Shown: positions 6,641-15,028, numbered from the stretch's first letter. The stretch: 34,524 nucleotides of DNA from an uncultured Oscillospiraceae bacterium (GCA_934597345.1 CAKTRJ010000024.1:1-34524), one strand, 5' to 3'. Notes: generated by a model from the letters alone, not told the origin. Numbers and translations are program-made.

Positions 6641-9436
6641 TCACTTGCTCTTTCTGGCGGCGCGCTTGATCTTGAAATTGCGCTTGATCATATAGGGCAG
6701 GATGGCCTTCATCTTGTCCTCGCACTTATACATGGTGCTGCATTCGGGGCGCTCACGGTGCAGGTGGATGGCGTCAAAGGCGCACTTGGTGGTGCAGATG
6801 CCGCAGCCGATGCACTTGTTGGGATCCACGATGCTGGCGCCGCAGCCCAGACACCGGGCTGTCTCCTTCTTCACCTGCTCCTCAGTAAAGGAAACGCGCT
6901 CGTCCCGGAAGGTCTTGCGCAGCGCCTCGTTATAGCCGATCTGCTGGCGGGGCGTATTGTCGTAGCTGTCGATGGCGATAAGGGCGTTTTCCTTGTCCAG
7001 CTCAATGAACTGGCGGCGGTCACGGCCAATGGTCAGCGTGGCGTGCTGCACCCAGCGGTGCAGGGACACTGCGCCCTGCTTACCGGCGGCGATGGCGTCG
7101 ATGGCGAACTTCTGGCCGGTGTAGGCGTCGCCGCCCACGAAGATATCCGGCTCGGCGGTCTGATAGGTGACGGGGTCGGCCTTCACAGTGCCGTTGGGGT
7201 TGAATTCCACCTTAGTGTCCGTCAGCAACTCCTTCCACTCCACCTTCTGGCCGATGCAGTACAGCACCACGTCGCAGGCGGTCTCCTCGGTAACGGCGTC
7301 GTCGAACTTCGGGTCAAAGCGGCCCTCGGCGTTCTTCACGGACAGGCACTTGCGGAAGCGGATACCGGCGCATTTGCCGTCCTGCTCCACGATCTCCGTC
7401 TGACCCCATCCCGCGTGGATGGTGATGCCCTCGCGCTCACACTCGCCGCGATCCTCCTCGCCCATGGGCATGTCCTCATAGCCCTCCAGACAGTACAGAT
7501 CCACGGACGCCGCGCCGCAGCGCAGGGCGGTGCGGGCCACGTCGGCGCCGATGTTGCCGCCGCCGATGACCACGACTCTGCCGCTCATCTTGCTGCAAAG
7601 ACCGCTGTTCACATGGCGCATGAAGTCGATACCGGCCTGCACGCCCTGTGCCTCGCCGCCGGGGATGTTCAGCTTTCCGCCGGACTGGAGACCCACGGCC
7701 ACATAGAAGCCCTGATAGCCCTCCTCACGGAGCTGGGCGATGGTCACATCCTTGCCCACCTCCACGCCGCAGCGGAATTCCACGCCCATCTCCCGCAGCA
7801 CATCGATCTCCGCCTCCACCACATCCTTTTCCAACCGGAAGGAGGGGATACCGTTCATCAGCATACCGCCGGGCCGGGTCTCTTTCTCAAACACCGTGGG
7901 CCGATAGCCCTTCTCTGCCAGATAGAAGGCGCAGCTCATGCCCGCCGGGCCTGCACCGATGACAGCAATCTTATCACCGAACTCGCCGTCCACCTTAGGG
8001 ATGACCTTTTCCGGCACAAAGCGGGTGGCGGCATCCAGATCCTGCTGGGCAATGAACCGCTTCACCTCGTCGATGGCCACGGCCTGATCCACGGTGCCGC
8101 GGGTGCAGGCATCCTCACACCGCCGGTTACAGATGCGGCCGCATACGGCGGGGAACGGATTCTCCCGCTTGATAAGCTGCAAGGCCTCTCGATATTTACC
8201 CTGTGCTGCCAGCTTCAGATAGCCCTGTACGGCGATGTGGGCAGGACAGGCGGTCTTGCAGGGCGCAGTGCCGGTGTCGTGGCAGTTGACCCGGTTCTTG
8301 TCGCGGTAGTCGATGGCCCACTTCTCCGGGCCCCATTTCACCTCATCCGGCAGCTCCTGCCGGGGGTATTCGATAAAGCCGTCCTTGGTACACAGCTTCT
8401 GGCCCAGCTTCACCGCACCGGCGGGACAGTTCTCCACGCAGCGGCCGCAGGCCACGCACTTCTCCGTCTCCACCGCCGCCACATAGGCGCTGCGGGACAT
8501 ATTGGGGGTGTTGAAGAGCTGGCTGGTGCGCAGGGCGTTGCACACGTTGACGTTGCAGTTGCAGATGCCGAAGATCTTCTCCTCGCCGTCGATGTTGGTG
8601 ATCTGGTGGACGAAGCCGTTATCCTCGGCCTTCTTGAAGATCTCCATCACCTCGTCATAGGTAATGTACTCGCCCCGCTGGGTCTCCACGATATAGTCGG
8701 CCATGTCGCCCACGCCGATGCACCAGTTCTCCACATCGTCGCCGCAGCCCTCGCCCAGCTTGGCGCGGCTGGCGCGGCAGGAGCACATGCTCTTGGCGTA
8801 CTTGCCCTCGTACTTATGCAACCAATAGGAGATCTTCTCCAGACTGATGGCCTCGTTCTCCGTCTCGATGGCCTTCTCCACCGGGATAACGTGCATACCG
8901 ATACCGGCGCCTCCGGGAGGCACCATGGGGGTGATCTTCTCCAGCGGCAGCATGGTCATGCGCTCGAAGAAGGCCGCCACCTCCGGATGCGCGTCGATCT
9001 GGCTTCTGCGCATGTTCAGGAACTCGGCGCTGCCGGGCACGAACAGGGGCAGCACCCAGCGCTTTTCGTGGTTGGGGTTCTTGCCGTCCAGATTCTCCCA
9101 GTTGTACTCCAGAAGGCCCAGCCATGACATCTCGTCCAGCAGCTTTTCCAGGGGCTCCCGCTCCATTTTGGTCAGCTTCATCATCTGGGCGATAGTCTTG
9201 GGCTTGCGGACGCCCATTTTCAGGGCCACATCCACCATCTCATCGGTCAGCACGCCGTCCAGGCCCCAGTACTCCGGGTCGTCCACGGTGGTTTTCAGGC
9301 CGATGCGGTTGGTGATCATGGCGCCCAGCTTCAGCAGGTTCTCCCGGGGCGCACGGTCGGGACAGGGGATCTCAAAGGGTAGCTTGCTCTCATCCAGAGG
9401 GAAATTGGTGGGCTTACTGCCGTTGATATCGCGCAT
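6641..9436 (-). CDS. Multidomain Fe-S/FAD pyridine-nucleotide oxidoreductase (GltD-like core)
   Basis: A 931-residue soluble protein. Residues 1-320 form an N-terminal domain seen in anaerobe ferredoxin-type proteins, with a helical wHTH-like part (about 62-112) and the cysteines C218, C220, C231, C239, C292, C294 and C299. Next is a 4Fe-4S motif CVACGRCVENCP (C327-C337). Residues 380-800 resemble the small subunit of glutamate synthase: an Fe-S N-terminal region (C385, C393, C397, C432, C436, C440, C444), FAD-binding GAGPAGMSCAFYLAEKG (494-510), NAD(P)-binding VVVIGGGNIGADVARTALR, and FAD-closing FVGGDAYTG. The C terminus has six cysteines (C862, C865, C875, C878, C881, C885). It probably moves electrons between NAD(P)H and a ferredoxin-like partner, and the substrate is unknown. 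The ATG at 9436 follows GGAGGAGAG. It is the first gene of an operon with hypA-hypB and is divergent from a GntR regulator. Confidence 0.85.
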   Translation of the reverse strand: MRDINGSKPTNFPLDESKLPFEIPCPDRAPRENLLKLGAMITNRIGLKTTVDDPEYWGLDGVLTDEMVDVALKMGVRKPKTIAQMMKLTKMEREPLEKLLDEMSWLGLLEYNWENLDGKNPNHEKRWVLPLFVPGSAEFLNMRRSQIDAHPEVAAFFERMTMLPLEKITPMVPPGGAGIGMHVIPVEKAIETENEAISLEKISYWLHKYEGKYAKSMCSCRASRAKLGEGCGDDVENWCIGVGDMADYIVETQRGEYITYDEVMEIFKKAEDNGFVHQITNIDGEEKIFGICNCNVNVCNALRTSQLFNTPNMSRSAYVAAVETEKCVACGRCVENCPAGAVKLGQKLCTKDGFIEYPRQELPDEVKWGPEKWAIDYRDKNRVNCHDTGTAPCKTACPAHIAVQGYLKLAAQGKYREALQLIKRENPFPAVCGRICNRRCEDACTRGTVDQAVAIDEVKRFIAQQDLDAATRFVPEKVIPKVDGEFGDKIAVIGAGPAGMSCAFYLAEKGYRPTVFEKETRPGGMLMNGIPSFRLEKDVVEAEIDVLREMGVEFRCGVEVGKDVTIAQLREEGYQGFYVAVGLQSGGKLNIPGGEAQGVQAGIDFMRHVNSGLCSKMSGRVVVIGGGNIGADVARTALRCGAASVDLYCLEGYEDMPMGEEDRGECEREGITIHAGWGQTEIVEQDGKCAGIRFRKCLSVKNAEGRFDPKFDDAVTEETACDVVLYCIGQKVEWKELLTDTKVEFNPNGTVKADPVTYQTAEPDIFVGGDAYTGQKFAIDAIAAGKQGAVSLHRWVQHATLTIGRDRRQFIELDKENALIAIDSYDNTPRQQIGYNEALRKTFRDERVSFTEEQVKKETARCLGCGASIVDPNKCIGCGICTTKCAFDAIHLHRERPECSTMYKCEDKMKAILPYMIKRNFKIKRAARKSK

Positions 9437-9548
9437 GGTCTCTCCTCCATTTGTACTGCCCCGGCCGATCTGCCTCATTTCAGACCGGAAAGGGCATATT
9501 TTGTCCTTTATACAGTAAAATAGTAGCAATTTTTGTCCGTAAAATCTA

Positions 9549-9601
9549 TTGACTATTCCCACAAAGATATGCTACCATATTATATGGTCGTGGTCTGACC
9601 A
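9549..9601 (+). promoter_or_regulatory. gntR promoter with FadR-like operator
   Basis: A possible -35 TTGACT (9549-9554) with -10 TACCAT (9573-9578, 18-bp spacer). The palindrome TGGTCTGACCA (9591-9601) fits the TGGT-N3-ACCA operator form of the FadR branch of GntR regulators. Just upstream is a second perfect palindrome, ACCATATTATATGGT (9574-9588), over the -10 region. Autoregulation by the adjacent GntR protein, with effects on the divergent oxidoreductase operon, is a reasonable inference. Confidence 0.6.
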
Positions 9602-9614
9602 AAGGAGTGATAGC

Positions 9615-10313
9615 ATGGAATTCCGTGAGATCGTCGCGCCCTCCATCAAGGAGCTGTTCGTGCAGCAGCTGGAGGGCATGATTTTATCGGGACAGCTGCG
9701 GCCCGGCGACAAGCTGCCCACCGAGCGGGAGCTGGCCGACGCCATGAAGGTCAGCAAAACGGTGGTGCATGACGGTCTTCGTGAGCTGCACCGTCTGGGT
9801 TTTCTGGACATCGTGTCCCGCAAGGGTGTGACGGTGGCGGACTATGCCCAGACCGGCAGTCTGGACACGCTGATGGCCATTATGCGGTATCACGGCGGAT
9901 TGCCGGACAAAAAGACTGCGGAAAGCATTCTGAAGCTGCGGTACTATCTGGAGGGTCCGGCCATGGAGCTGCTGGCCGCCCACCACACACCGGCGGATAT
10001 GGCGGCGCTGGAGGATCTGCAGCGTCAGGCGGAAGAGGCCGCGGCGCAGGATACCGCCGCCTTTGCCGAGGCGCTGTTCCGCTATCACCGGGGCGTCACC
10101 TTCCTCAGCGGCAACACCATTACGCCGCTGATCTTCAACGCCTTCACCCAAGTGAATCTGGAGTTCTGGCGGGAGTATGTGGAGGCCTACGGCGTGGAAG
10201 CATGCCTTGACACGCTGCACAGGTTCACGGAGCTTATCCGTGAGCGGCAGGGCGCGGAGGCGGCAGCACTGCTGAAAAACGGACTGGAGCGGTTCCAGCA
10301 GGACAGAGTATGA
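9615..10313 (+). CDS. GntR-family regulator, FadR/FCD subfamily
   Basis: A 232-residue regulator. Residues 8-75 are the GntR winged helix (LEGMILSGQLRPGDKLPTER, ELADAMKVSKTVVHDGLREL), and the rest is an all-helical FCD ligand domain (LRYYLEGPAMELLAAHH, FRYHRGVTFLSGN). FCD regulators commonly bind organic acids through a metal; the effector here cannot be told. The ATG at 9615 follows AAAGGAG, whose first base is also the last base of the TGGTCTGACCA operator. It is divergent from the oxidoreductase-hypAB operon, which is its likely target. A small gene follows 18 bp downstream. Confidence 0.93.
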   Translation: MEFREIVAPSIKELFVQQLEGMILSGQLRPGDKLPTERELADAMKVSKTVVHDGLRELHRLGFLDIVSRKGVTVADYAQTGSLDTLMAIMRYHGGLPDKKTAESILKLRYYLEGPAMELLAAHHTPADMAALEDLQRQAEEAAAQDTAAFAEALFRYHRGVTFLSGNTITPLIFNAFTQVNLEFWREYVEAYGVEACLDTLHRFTELIRERQGAEAAALLKNGLERFQQDRV

Positions 10314-10331
10314 GACTCAGGAGGACGGGAC

Positions 10332-10535
10332 ATGAGCAAATACCAGCTTTTATGGGAATATATACAGGAAAACGGCGGGCAGTCCTGCAAGCTGACCTTT
10401 GATGAGATCCAGCACATCGCGGGCTGCCCCATTGACCACTCGTTTCTGCGGTACAAGAAGGAGCTTGCCGACTACGGCTATCAGGTGGGTAAAATCTCCA
10501 TGAAGGAGCAGACAGTGGCATTTGAAAAGGTATGA
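10332..10535 (+). CDS. Small conserved hypothetical protein (DUF7662-like)
   Basis: A 67-residue soluble protein starting after an AGGAGGA ribosome site, 18 bp after gntR and so cotranscribed. The pattern YQLLWEYIQENG...LTFDEIQHIAGCPIDHSFLRYKKEL is like a small family (DUF7662-type) found beside varied genes in Firmicutes; the assignment is from memory of the pattern. The function is unknown. It ends at the terminator that also serves lgt. Confidence 0.7.
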   Translation: MSKYQLLWEYIQENGGQSCKLTFDEIQHIAGCPIDHSFLRYKKELADYGYQVGKISMKEQTVAFEKV

Positions 10536-10536
10536 A

Positions 10537-10570
10537 AATATCCGGCCTGCGGACTCGCAGACCGGATATT
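10537..10570. terminator. Terminator between convergent genes
   Basis: AATATCCGG pairs with CCGGATATT, with an inner CTGCG/CGCAG stem and a GACT loop; CGTTTATTCTT follows. It lies between the small gene (+) and lgt (-). Confidence 0.75.
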
Positions 10571-10573
10571 CGT

Positions 10574-11482
10574 TTATTCTTCGGTTTTCTTTTCTTCCGC
10601 ATCGCGGGCTGCCACGATGTTGACGTAGAGCTCCTCCGGCTTGTGGGGCTTCACCCACAAATTCCACACCAGCAGGAACACCGACACCAGCACCATCACC
10701 GCGGACAGGGCCTGCGACACCCGGATGGGCGCGCCGCCGATGGTCCAGTCGAACAGATACAGGCTGTCGGTGCGCAGGCCCTCGATCCAGAAGCGGCCGA
10801 TGCCGTACCACAGGAAGTAGAACAGGGTATTCTCCCCGTCGAACCTCCGGTGCCGGGCGATGATAAACACCAGCAGAAGCAGGCCCACCAGATTCCACAA
10901 ACTCTCGTACAGGAAGGTGGGATGCACCTCGATCAGCTCGCCGGTTTTCAGCGTCAGCTGCATGCGGCAAAAGATGGTGGTCTCGCTGCCGAAGGCCTCG
11001 CGGTTCATGAAGTTGCCCCAGCGGCCCACGATCTGGCCGATCAGCAGCCCCATCACCACCAGATCGGTCAGGGCGCAGAGCTTAAAGCCCTTGCGCTTTG
11101 CCATGATGATGGCCAGAAGCACCACCGCAATGACCGCGCCGTAGATGGCAAGACCGCCGTCCCAGATGGCGATGGCCTTGCTCCAGCTGAACTTGCCGTC
11201 CGCGTCGCGGAACAGGTCAAGATAGAAGATGACGTAGTACAGACGTGCGCCGATGATGCCGCAGGGGATGCCCCACAGGATGCAGTCCATCAGGTCATCC
11301 TCGGTGATGCCGTAATGCTTCCGCTGATGCAGGCAGAAGGCCACCGCCAGCAGCAAGCCAAGGGCAATGATGATGCCGTACCAGTAGATACCGTGGCCGA
11401 TGTTGATGGCCTTGGAGGACGCGGTAAACGCCCAATCACCGAACAGCCCCGGAAACCGGATGGGACTGTCGGTCATGATCAT
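10574..11482 (-). CDS. lgt: Prolipoprotein diacylglyceryl transferase
   Basis: A 302-residue integral membrane enzyme that transfers diacylglycerol from phosphatidylglycerol to the lipobox cysteine of prolipoproteins. The Lgt signature GRWGNFMNREAFG is at 153-165. Also present are GARLYYV (78-84), IWDGGLAIYGA (106-116) and HPTFLYESLWN. About seven hydrophobic segments fit the family. A C-terminal charged tail ends EEKKTEE. A TGA lies in frame just upstream, so the start is ATG at 11482 or 11476; the nearest ribosome site (AAAGGAG) is unusually far, about 18 bases. It sits 15 bp downstream of ymfH and is probably cotranscribed. Confidence 0.95.
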   Translation of the reverse strand: MIMTDSPIRFPGLFGDWAFTASSKAINIGHGIYWYGIIIALGLLLAVAFCLHQRKHYGITEDDLMDCILWGIPCGIIGARLYYVIFYLDLFRDADGKFSWSKAIAIWDGGLAIYGAVIAVVLLAIIMAKRKGFKLCALTDLVVMGLLIGQIVGRWGNFMNREAFGSETTIFCRMQLTLKTGELIEVHPTFLYESLWNLVGLLLLVFIIARHRRFDGENTLFYFLWYGIGRFWIEGLRTDSLYLFDWTIGGAPIRVSQALSAVMVLVSVFLLVWNLWVKPHKPEELYVNIVAARDAEEKKTEE

Positions 11483-11497
11483 GCCGTTCGTAAAAGA

Positions 11498-12781
11498 TCA
11501 CTCCTTTGCTTCGCCGGAAACAGGCTCGATGATGGACACGGCGCAGCGCTCCTCCACCAGGTTCTCCCGGATGAAGTCCAGCACGTCGTCGGCGCTGATG
11601 CTGTCATAGATCTCCGGAAAGCGGTAGGGATCATAGTTGTGGAACTTGCCCTCGGCCATGGACACGGCAATGCCCTCGAAGCTGTTGAGGGCCTTCAGCG
11701 CCGTGCCGAAGTTGGCGTTGCGCAGACGCAGGTAATAGGCGGGGTCGATGCCCTCCTTCACCAGCCGCTGTGCCTCCTCCAGCACCGCCTGCACCACGGC
11801 GTTGGGGTCGTTGCTGTCGCCGCCCAGATAGACATAGGCCGCGCCGGGCAGAATGTCATAGCTGCACCCGAAGGAGCCGTTGATCAGGCCCTGGCTGTAA
11901 AGCCGGGCATACAGGGGGCTGGACTCGCCAGCCAGCACGTCGATGGCCAGCTCGCCCAGAGCGGTGCTGCGGGCCTGCTCCTCGCCGCCGTGCTGGGGCG
12001 GGCATTTGAAGCCCGCCAGGAAGCTGGGCATGGCGATCTCCATGCGGCTGCGGGTCTCCTTCCGGCAGGGTGTCAGCGGCTCCTCCACACCGTAATCACG
12101 GGGGATCAGCGGGCCGCTGGTCTTGGGCAGGACTTCCTCCGCCAGACGCAGCACCTCATCGCTGTCCACATCGCCCACCACCACAAGGCACATGTTGGCG
12201 GGGGTATAGAAGGCCTTATGGCAGTCGTACAGGGTCTGGGCCGTGATCTGGCGGATGCTCTCCACGCTGCCCGCGATGGGGGTACGGGCGGGGCTGTGGT
12301 GATACAGCCCCTGCATCAGCTGCTTATAGCACTGCCATTCGGGGTTATCCTCGATCATGCCGATCTCCTGGCCGATGATGCCCTGCTCCTTCTCCACCGA
12401 CTCGTCGGTGAAATACGGAATGGACACAAAGGACAGCAGGATCTTCAGATTCTCATAGAACTTCTCGGTGGAACTGAAATAGTAGCAGGTGATGGCGTTG
12501 GAGGTGAAGGCGTTAGGCTCGGCGCCGTTCTTGGCCAGCTCCTGCAAGGCGTTGCCCTCGGCGGTGTCGAACATCTTATGCTCCAGATAGTGGGCGATGC
12601 CGGCGGGGGTATCCAGCCACTGGCCGTCCAGCTGGAACTTCATGTCCATGCCGCCGTAGCGGGTGGCAAACAGGGCGTACTTCCGCTGGAAGTCCTTCTT
12701 GGGTACGATGCACACCGGCAGGCCGTTGGGCAGCGTCTCCCAGCGGGCGGTCTCGCCGATACGGGTATAATTGGTCAGCAT
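11498..12781 (-). CDS. ymfH: M16-family zinc peptidase, YmfH-like
   Basis: A 427-residue insulinase-family protein. The inverted zinc motif HXXEH is intact (H64-YL-E67-H68, in GIAHYLEHKMF), with a later Glu candidate E139 in GQEIGM. The C-terminal half carries the usual inactive M16 domain. Length and order match Bacillus YmfH, which pairs with an inactive YmfF. The start at 12781 overlaps the end of the ymfF-like gene by 7 bp, which indicates coupled translation and a likely heterodimer. The substrate is unknown. Confidence 0.92.
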   Translation of the reverse strand: MLTNYTRIGETARWETLPNGLPVCIVPKKDFQRKYALFATRYGGMDMKFQLDGQWLDTPAGIAHYLEHKMFDTAEGNALQELAKNGAEPNAFTSNAITCYYFSSTEKFYENLKILLSFVSIPYFTDESVEKEQGIIGQEIGMIEDNPEWQCYKQLMQGLYHHSPARTPIAGSVESIRQITAQTLYDCHKAFYTPANMCLVVVGDVDSDEVLRLAEEVLPKTSGPLIPRDYGVEEPLTPCRKETRSRMEIAMPSFLAGFKCPPQHGGEEQARSTALGELAIDVLAGESSPLYARLYSQGLINGSFGCSYDILPGAAYVYLGGDSNDPNAVVQAVLEEAQRLVKEGIDPAYYLRLRNANFGTALKALNSFEGIAVSMAEGKFHNYDPYRFPEIYDSISADDVLDFIRENLVEERCAVSIIEPVSGEAKE

Positions 12782-14046
12782 ACGCTCTCCTCCTTTCCCT
12801 TCAGGAAGAATACGGTATCCAGATGGCAGCTCTGGGCGGCCTTCCGGACGCGCTCCGGCGTCAGCTGACGCAGGGCGGCCATCAGATCCTCCGGCGTATC
12901 CTCCGCGCCGATGGCCGTCTGGCCCAGATAGTAATTCTCCATGGCGTTCTGAGAATCGGACAGTGACGTCAGCGCCGAGCACATGGTGGCCAGCGCGCCC
13001 TGCCACTCCCAGTCCTCCCACTGGCCCTCCTTCACCCGCTCCAGCTGATGGAGGATCTCATCACGGGCCTTCTGGAAGTCCTTGCACTCGATACCTGAGG
13101 ACACGGTCATGATTCCCTTGGAGCGGGCATAGCTGGAGGAGGCATAGTAGCAAAGGGACAGCTTTTCCCGGACATTCAGGAACAGCTTGGCGTTGCTGGT
13201 GCCGCCGAAGATCAGGTTGGCCATGATCATGGCGGGCACGTCGTCGGTGTCACAGCGCCAGCCCATGGACAGCTTGCCCTGGGTCACGTCCATCTCCTCG
13301 GTGAGATACCGGGGATCTTCCGGCGCGGCCACACGGCGAACAGGCTCGCCCTCCGTCACCACGCCCCGGGGCAGCGCGGCAAAGGCGCGGCACAGCGCAC
13401 CCTCCACCCGCTCCGGCTTGGCGCTGCCGCAGTAGAACAGCTCCATACGGCTGGTGGCCAGCAGCTCCCGATAGTGGTTGAACAGCTTGTGGTTGTTGAT
13501 CTTGGCGGCGGTCTCCTCGTCGCCAAGGCGCAGCACGCCGTAAGGCTCTCCGGCGCACATCTCCTGCATCAGCCGCACGTCGGCCCAATCCTGCTTGTCG
13601 TTGCGGATGGAGCGGATGGCATCGATAAGGTTCTGCTTCTCGCTGTCCACATACTCCGCCAGAAAGCGGCCGTTGCGGGTCACGGGATCCAGAAACAGCT
13701 CGCCCAGCAGGTCGGCCACCGGCTCCAGCAGCTTCTCCCCCGCCGGAGCGAAGGCGTCGTCGATGACAGAGGCCACAAAGCCCACGCACTGGCGCTCGCC
13801 CTTCTTGCGGACGGTATAGTCGATCTGCGCGCCGTACAGGGTGTCCAGCGCGGCGGACAGACTCTCCATATCCGGGCAGCGCATGGTGCCCCGCCGCAGC
13901 ACGGCGGGCAGCAGCGCGTTGGCGGCGGCGGTCTCCTTGCTCAGCGGCGTCACCAGATGGGCGCTGAGCACGCTGGTCTTGAATTTACTGGCAGGCAGAT
14001 ACGTCAGGAAAACGTTCTGCATGATCTCTTTTCTTCGCTCGTACAC
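12775..14046 (-). CDS. ymfF: M16-family peptidase homologue lacking the zinc motif, YmfF-like
   Basis: A 423-residue M16 fold protein. The region where HXXEH should stand instead reads PLSKETAAANALLPAVLRRG, so it is catalytically inactive, as expected for the YmfF partner. Later conserved M16 segments include FGGTSNAKLFLNVREKLSLCYY. The best start is GTG at 14046, six bases after AGGAGG; an ATG at 14022 has only a poor site. It is the first gene of a three-gene unit ymfF-ymfH-lgt. The upstream 430 bp hold no gene but contain the inverted-repeat element at 14070-14343, which would be in the leader if transcription begins beyond it. Confidence 0.9.
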   Translation of the reverse strand: MYERRKEIMQNVFLTYLPASKFKTSVLSAHLVTPLSKETAAANALLPAVLRRGTMRCPDMESLSAALDTLYGAQIDYTVRKKGERQCVGFVASVIDDAFAPAGEKLLEPVADLLGELFLDPVTRNGRFLAEYVDSEKQNLIDAIRSIRNDKQDWADVRLMQEMCAGEPYGVLRLGDEETAAKINNHKLFNHYRELLATSRMELFYCGSAKPERVEGALCRAFAALPRGVVTEGEPVRRVAAPEDPRYLTEEMDVTQGKLSMGWRCDTDDVPAMIMANLIFGGTSNAKLFLNVREKLSLCYYASSSYARSKGIMTVSSGIECKDFQKARDEILHQLERVKEGQWEDWEWQGALATMCSALTSLSDSQNAMENYYLGQTAIGAEDTPEDLMAALRQLTPERVRKAAQSCHLDTVFFLKGKEESVC

Positions 14047-14067
14047 AGTAAACCTCCTGAAGCATAT

Positions 14068-14345
14068 TACCATCGAATGACAAGGACAGACACGGTTTTG
14101 ACAGGCAGAAATGCGCCCATACTGCGTCAAGTCCCTTGACAATACGGCAAGTATTCTCTGCGGGCCTTTTCTTGTCTGGACACATTTCTGCTCCGGCAAA
14201 ACTGCAAGGCACCTGCCAGCGATGTATTTTCGAGTGATTTTTGGCTTTTGAGACGCAGGTGGGCTGGCGCCCACCAAGGCGAAAAGGGCAAAAAGCGCCG
14301 GAAAGACGCGCTGTCAGGCGTGTTTGCCCTTGTTATTCGATGGTA
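14068..14345. repeat. Structured intergenic element with TA-bounded terminal inverted repeats (MITE-like or ncRNA)
   Basis: The ends are CCATCGAATGACAAGG (14070-14085) and CCTTGTTATTCGATGG (14328-14343), an inverted repeat with 15 of 16 matches, each flanked outside by TA. Pairing continues imperfectly inward for about 20 more bases. The interior is rich in local hairpins: GTCAAG/CTTGAC (14126-14140), AATAC/GTATT (14141-14155), CAGAAAT with ATTTCTG (14106-14112/14184-14190), CACCTGC with GCAGGTG, GCCAGC with GCTGGC, and GTGGGC/GCCCAC. No convincing reading frame was found. It could be a miniature inverted-repeat transposable element with a TA target, or a structured RNA in the ymfF leader; no second copy is in this window. 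Confidence 0.65.
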
Positions 14346-14414
14346 TTCAATTCATAATATAGTATACACCAATCTGTTCCGAAAGAAAAGAGGAAAATCC
14401 CATATCAACGATAG

Positions 14415-14443
14415 TTGACGTGCCACCGCATCTGGGATATAAT
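14415..14443 (+). promoter_or_regulatory. niaR promoter
   Basis: TTGACG (14415-14420), a 17-bp spacer and a consensus TATAAT (14438-14443). It lies 31 bp before the niaR start, which rules out the longer open frame beginning at 14420. Confidence 0.8.
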
Positions 14444-14473
14444 GTGGTATATTATATTTTGGGAGGGATCGCC

Positions 14474-14992
14474 ATGACCGCCGCACAGCGCCGCAGCGCC
14501 ATCTATGAACAGTTGACCCGTGCCGACGCCCCCATCAGCGCCACCGCGCTGGCCCAACGCTTTTCCGTGACCCGGCAGATCATCGTGGGCGACATCGCCC
14601 TGCTGCGGGCCGAGGGCCACAGCATCACCGCCACGCCCCGCGGCTATGTCATCCCCTCCGAGACCGGCCTGCTGCGCACCATCGCCTGCCATCACAGCAG
14701 CGAGGATACCCAGAAGGAGCTGTTCGCCATGGTGGACTGCGGCTGCACGGTGGTTGACGTGATCGTGGAGCACCCGGTGTACGGCCAACTGACCGCGCCG
14801 CTGGCGCTGTCCAGCCGCTACGATGTAGAACAATTTATCCGGCGGATGGCAGACTCCCACGCCCAGCCCATCAGCGCCCTGACCGGCGGGGTGCATCTGC
14901 ACACCCTCTCCTGCCCCAGCGAGGATGCCTTTGCCCACCTGAAGGCCACGCTGGCCGATATGGGGATGCTGTATGAAGGCAGCATGGTGTGA
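14474..14992 (+). CDS. niaR: NiaR-family niacin-responsive transcriptional repressor (HTH + 3H domain)
   Basis: A 172-residue regulator. Residues 5-60 are a winged helix (RRSAIYEQLTRADAPISATA ... RFSVTRQIIVGDIALLRAEGH). Residues 70-170 are the 3H metal-binding domain with H73/H74, E82, H100, H141 and H143. The H-E-H-H pattern matches the metal ligands described for the Thermotoga homologue. Family members (YrxA/NiaR) repress NAD synthesis or niacin uptake genes when niacin is abundant. The ATG at 14474 follows GGGAGGG and has its own consensus promoter. The neighbour at 15094, preceded by a dyad over its promoter, is the obvious target. Confidence 0.93.
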   Translation: MTAAQRRSAIYEQLTRADAPISATALAQRFSVTRQIIVGDIALLRAEGHSITATPRGYVIPSETGLLRTIACHHSSEDTQKELFAMVDCGCTVVDVIVEHPVYGQLTAPLALSSRYDVEQFIRRMADSHAQPISALTGGVHLHTLSCPSEDAFAHLKATLADMGMLYEGSMV

Positions 14993-15000
14993 TCTCGCTA

Positions 15001-15028
15001 TTGACAAATCCCGCAAGTCGTTTATAAT
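15001..15028 (+). promoter_or_regulatory. Consensus promoter of the EIIC-like gene
   Basis: TTGACA (15001-15006), a 16-bp spacer and TATAAT (15023-15028): both hexamers are perfect. Expression would be very high unless repressed, which fits the dyad that overlaps the -10. Confidence 0.88.

Noticed and set aside
6758..9127. A 789-residue plus-strand open frame opposite the Fe-S/FAD oxidoreductase
   Set aside because: Same shadow composition; the opposite strand has clear FAD, NAD and Fe-S motifs.
9481..9545. TTTTGTCC repeated about 31 bp apart upstream of the oxidoreductase operon
   Set aside because: Short and in AT-rich sequence; without a conserved context it cannot be told from chance.
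10532..12868. A 778-residue plus-strand open frame over lgt and ymfH
   Set aside because: It spans two convincing reverse-strand genes and starts inside a terminator region; no family features.
14047..14277. N-terminal extension of the ymfF-like frame through the inverted-repeat element
   Set aside because: The extension is not M16-like, and AGGAGG followed by GTG at 14046 gives a clear start at family-typical length.
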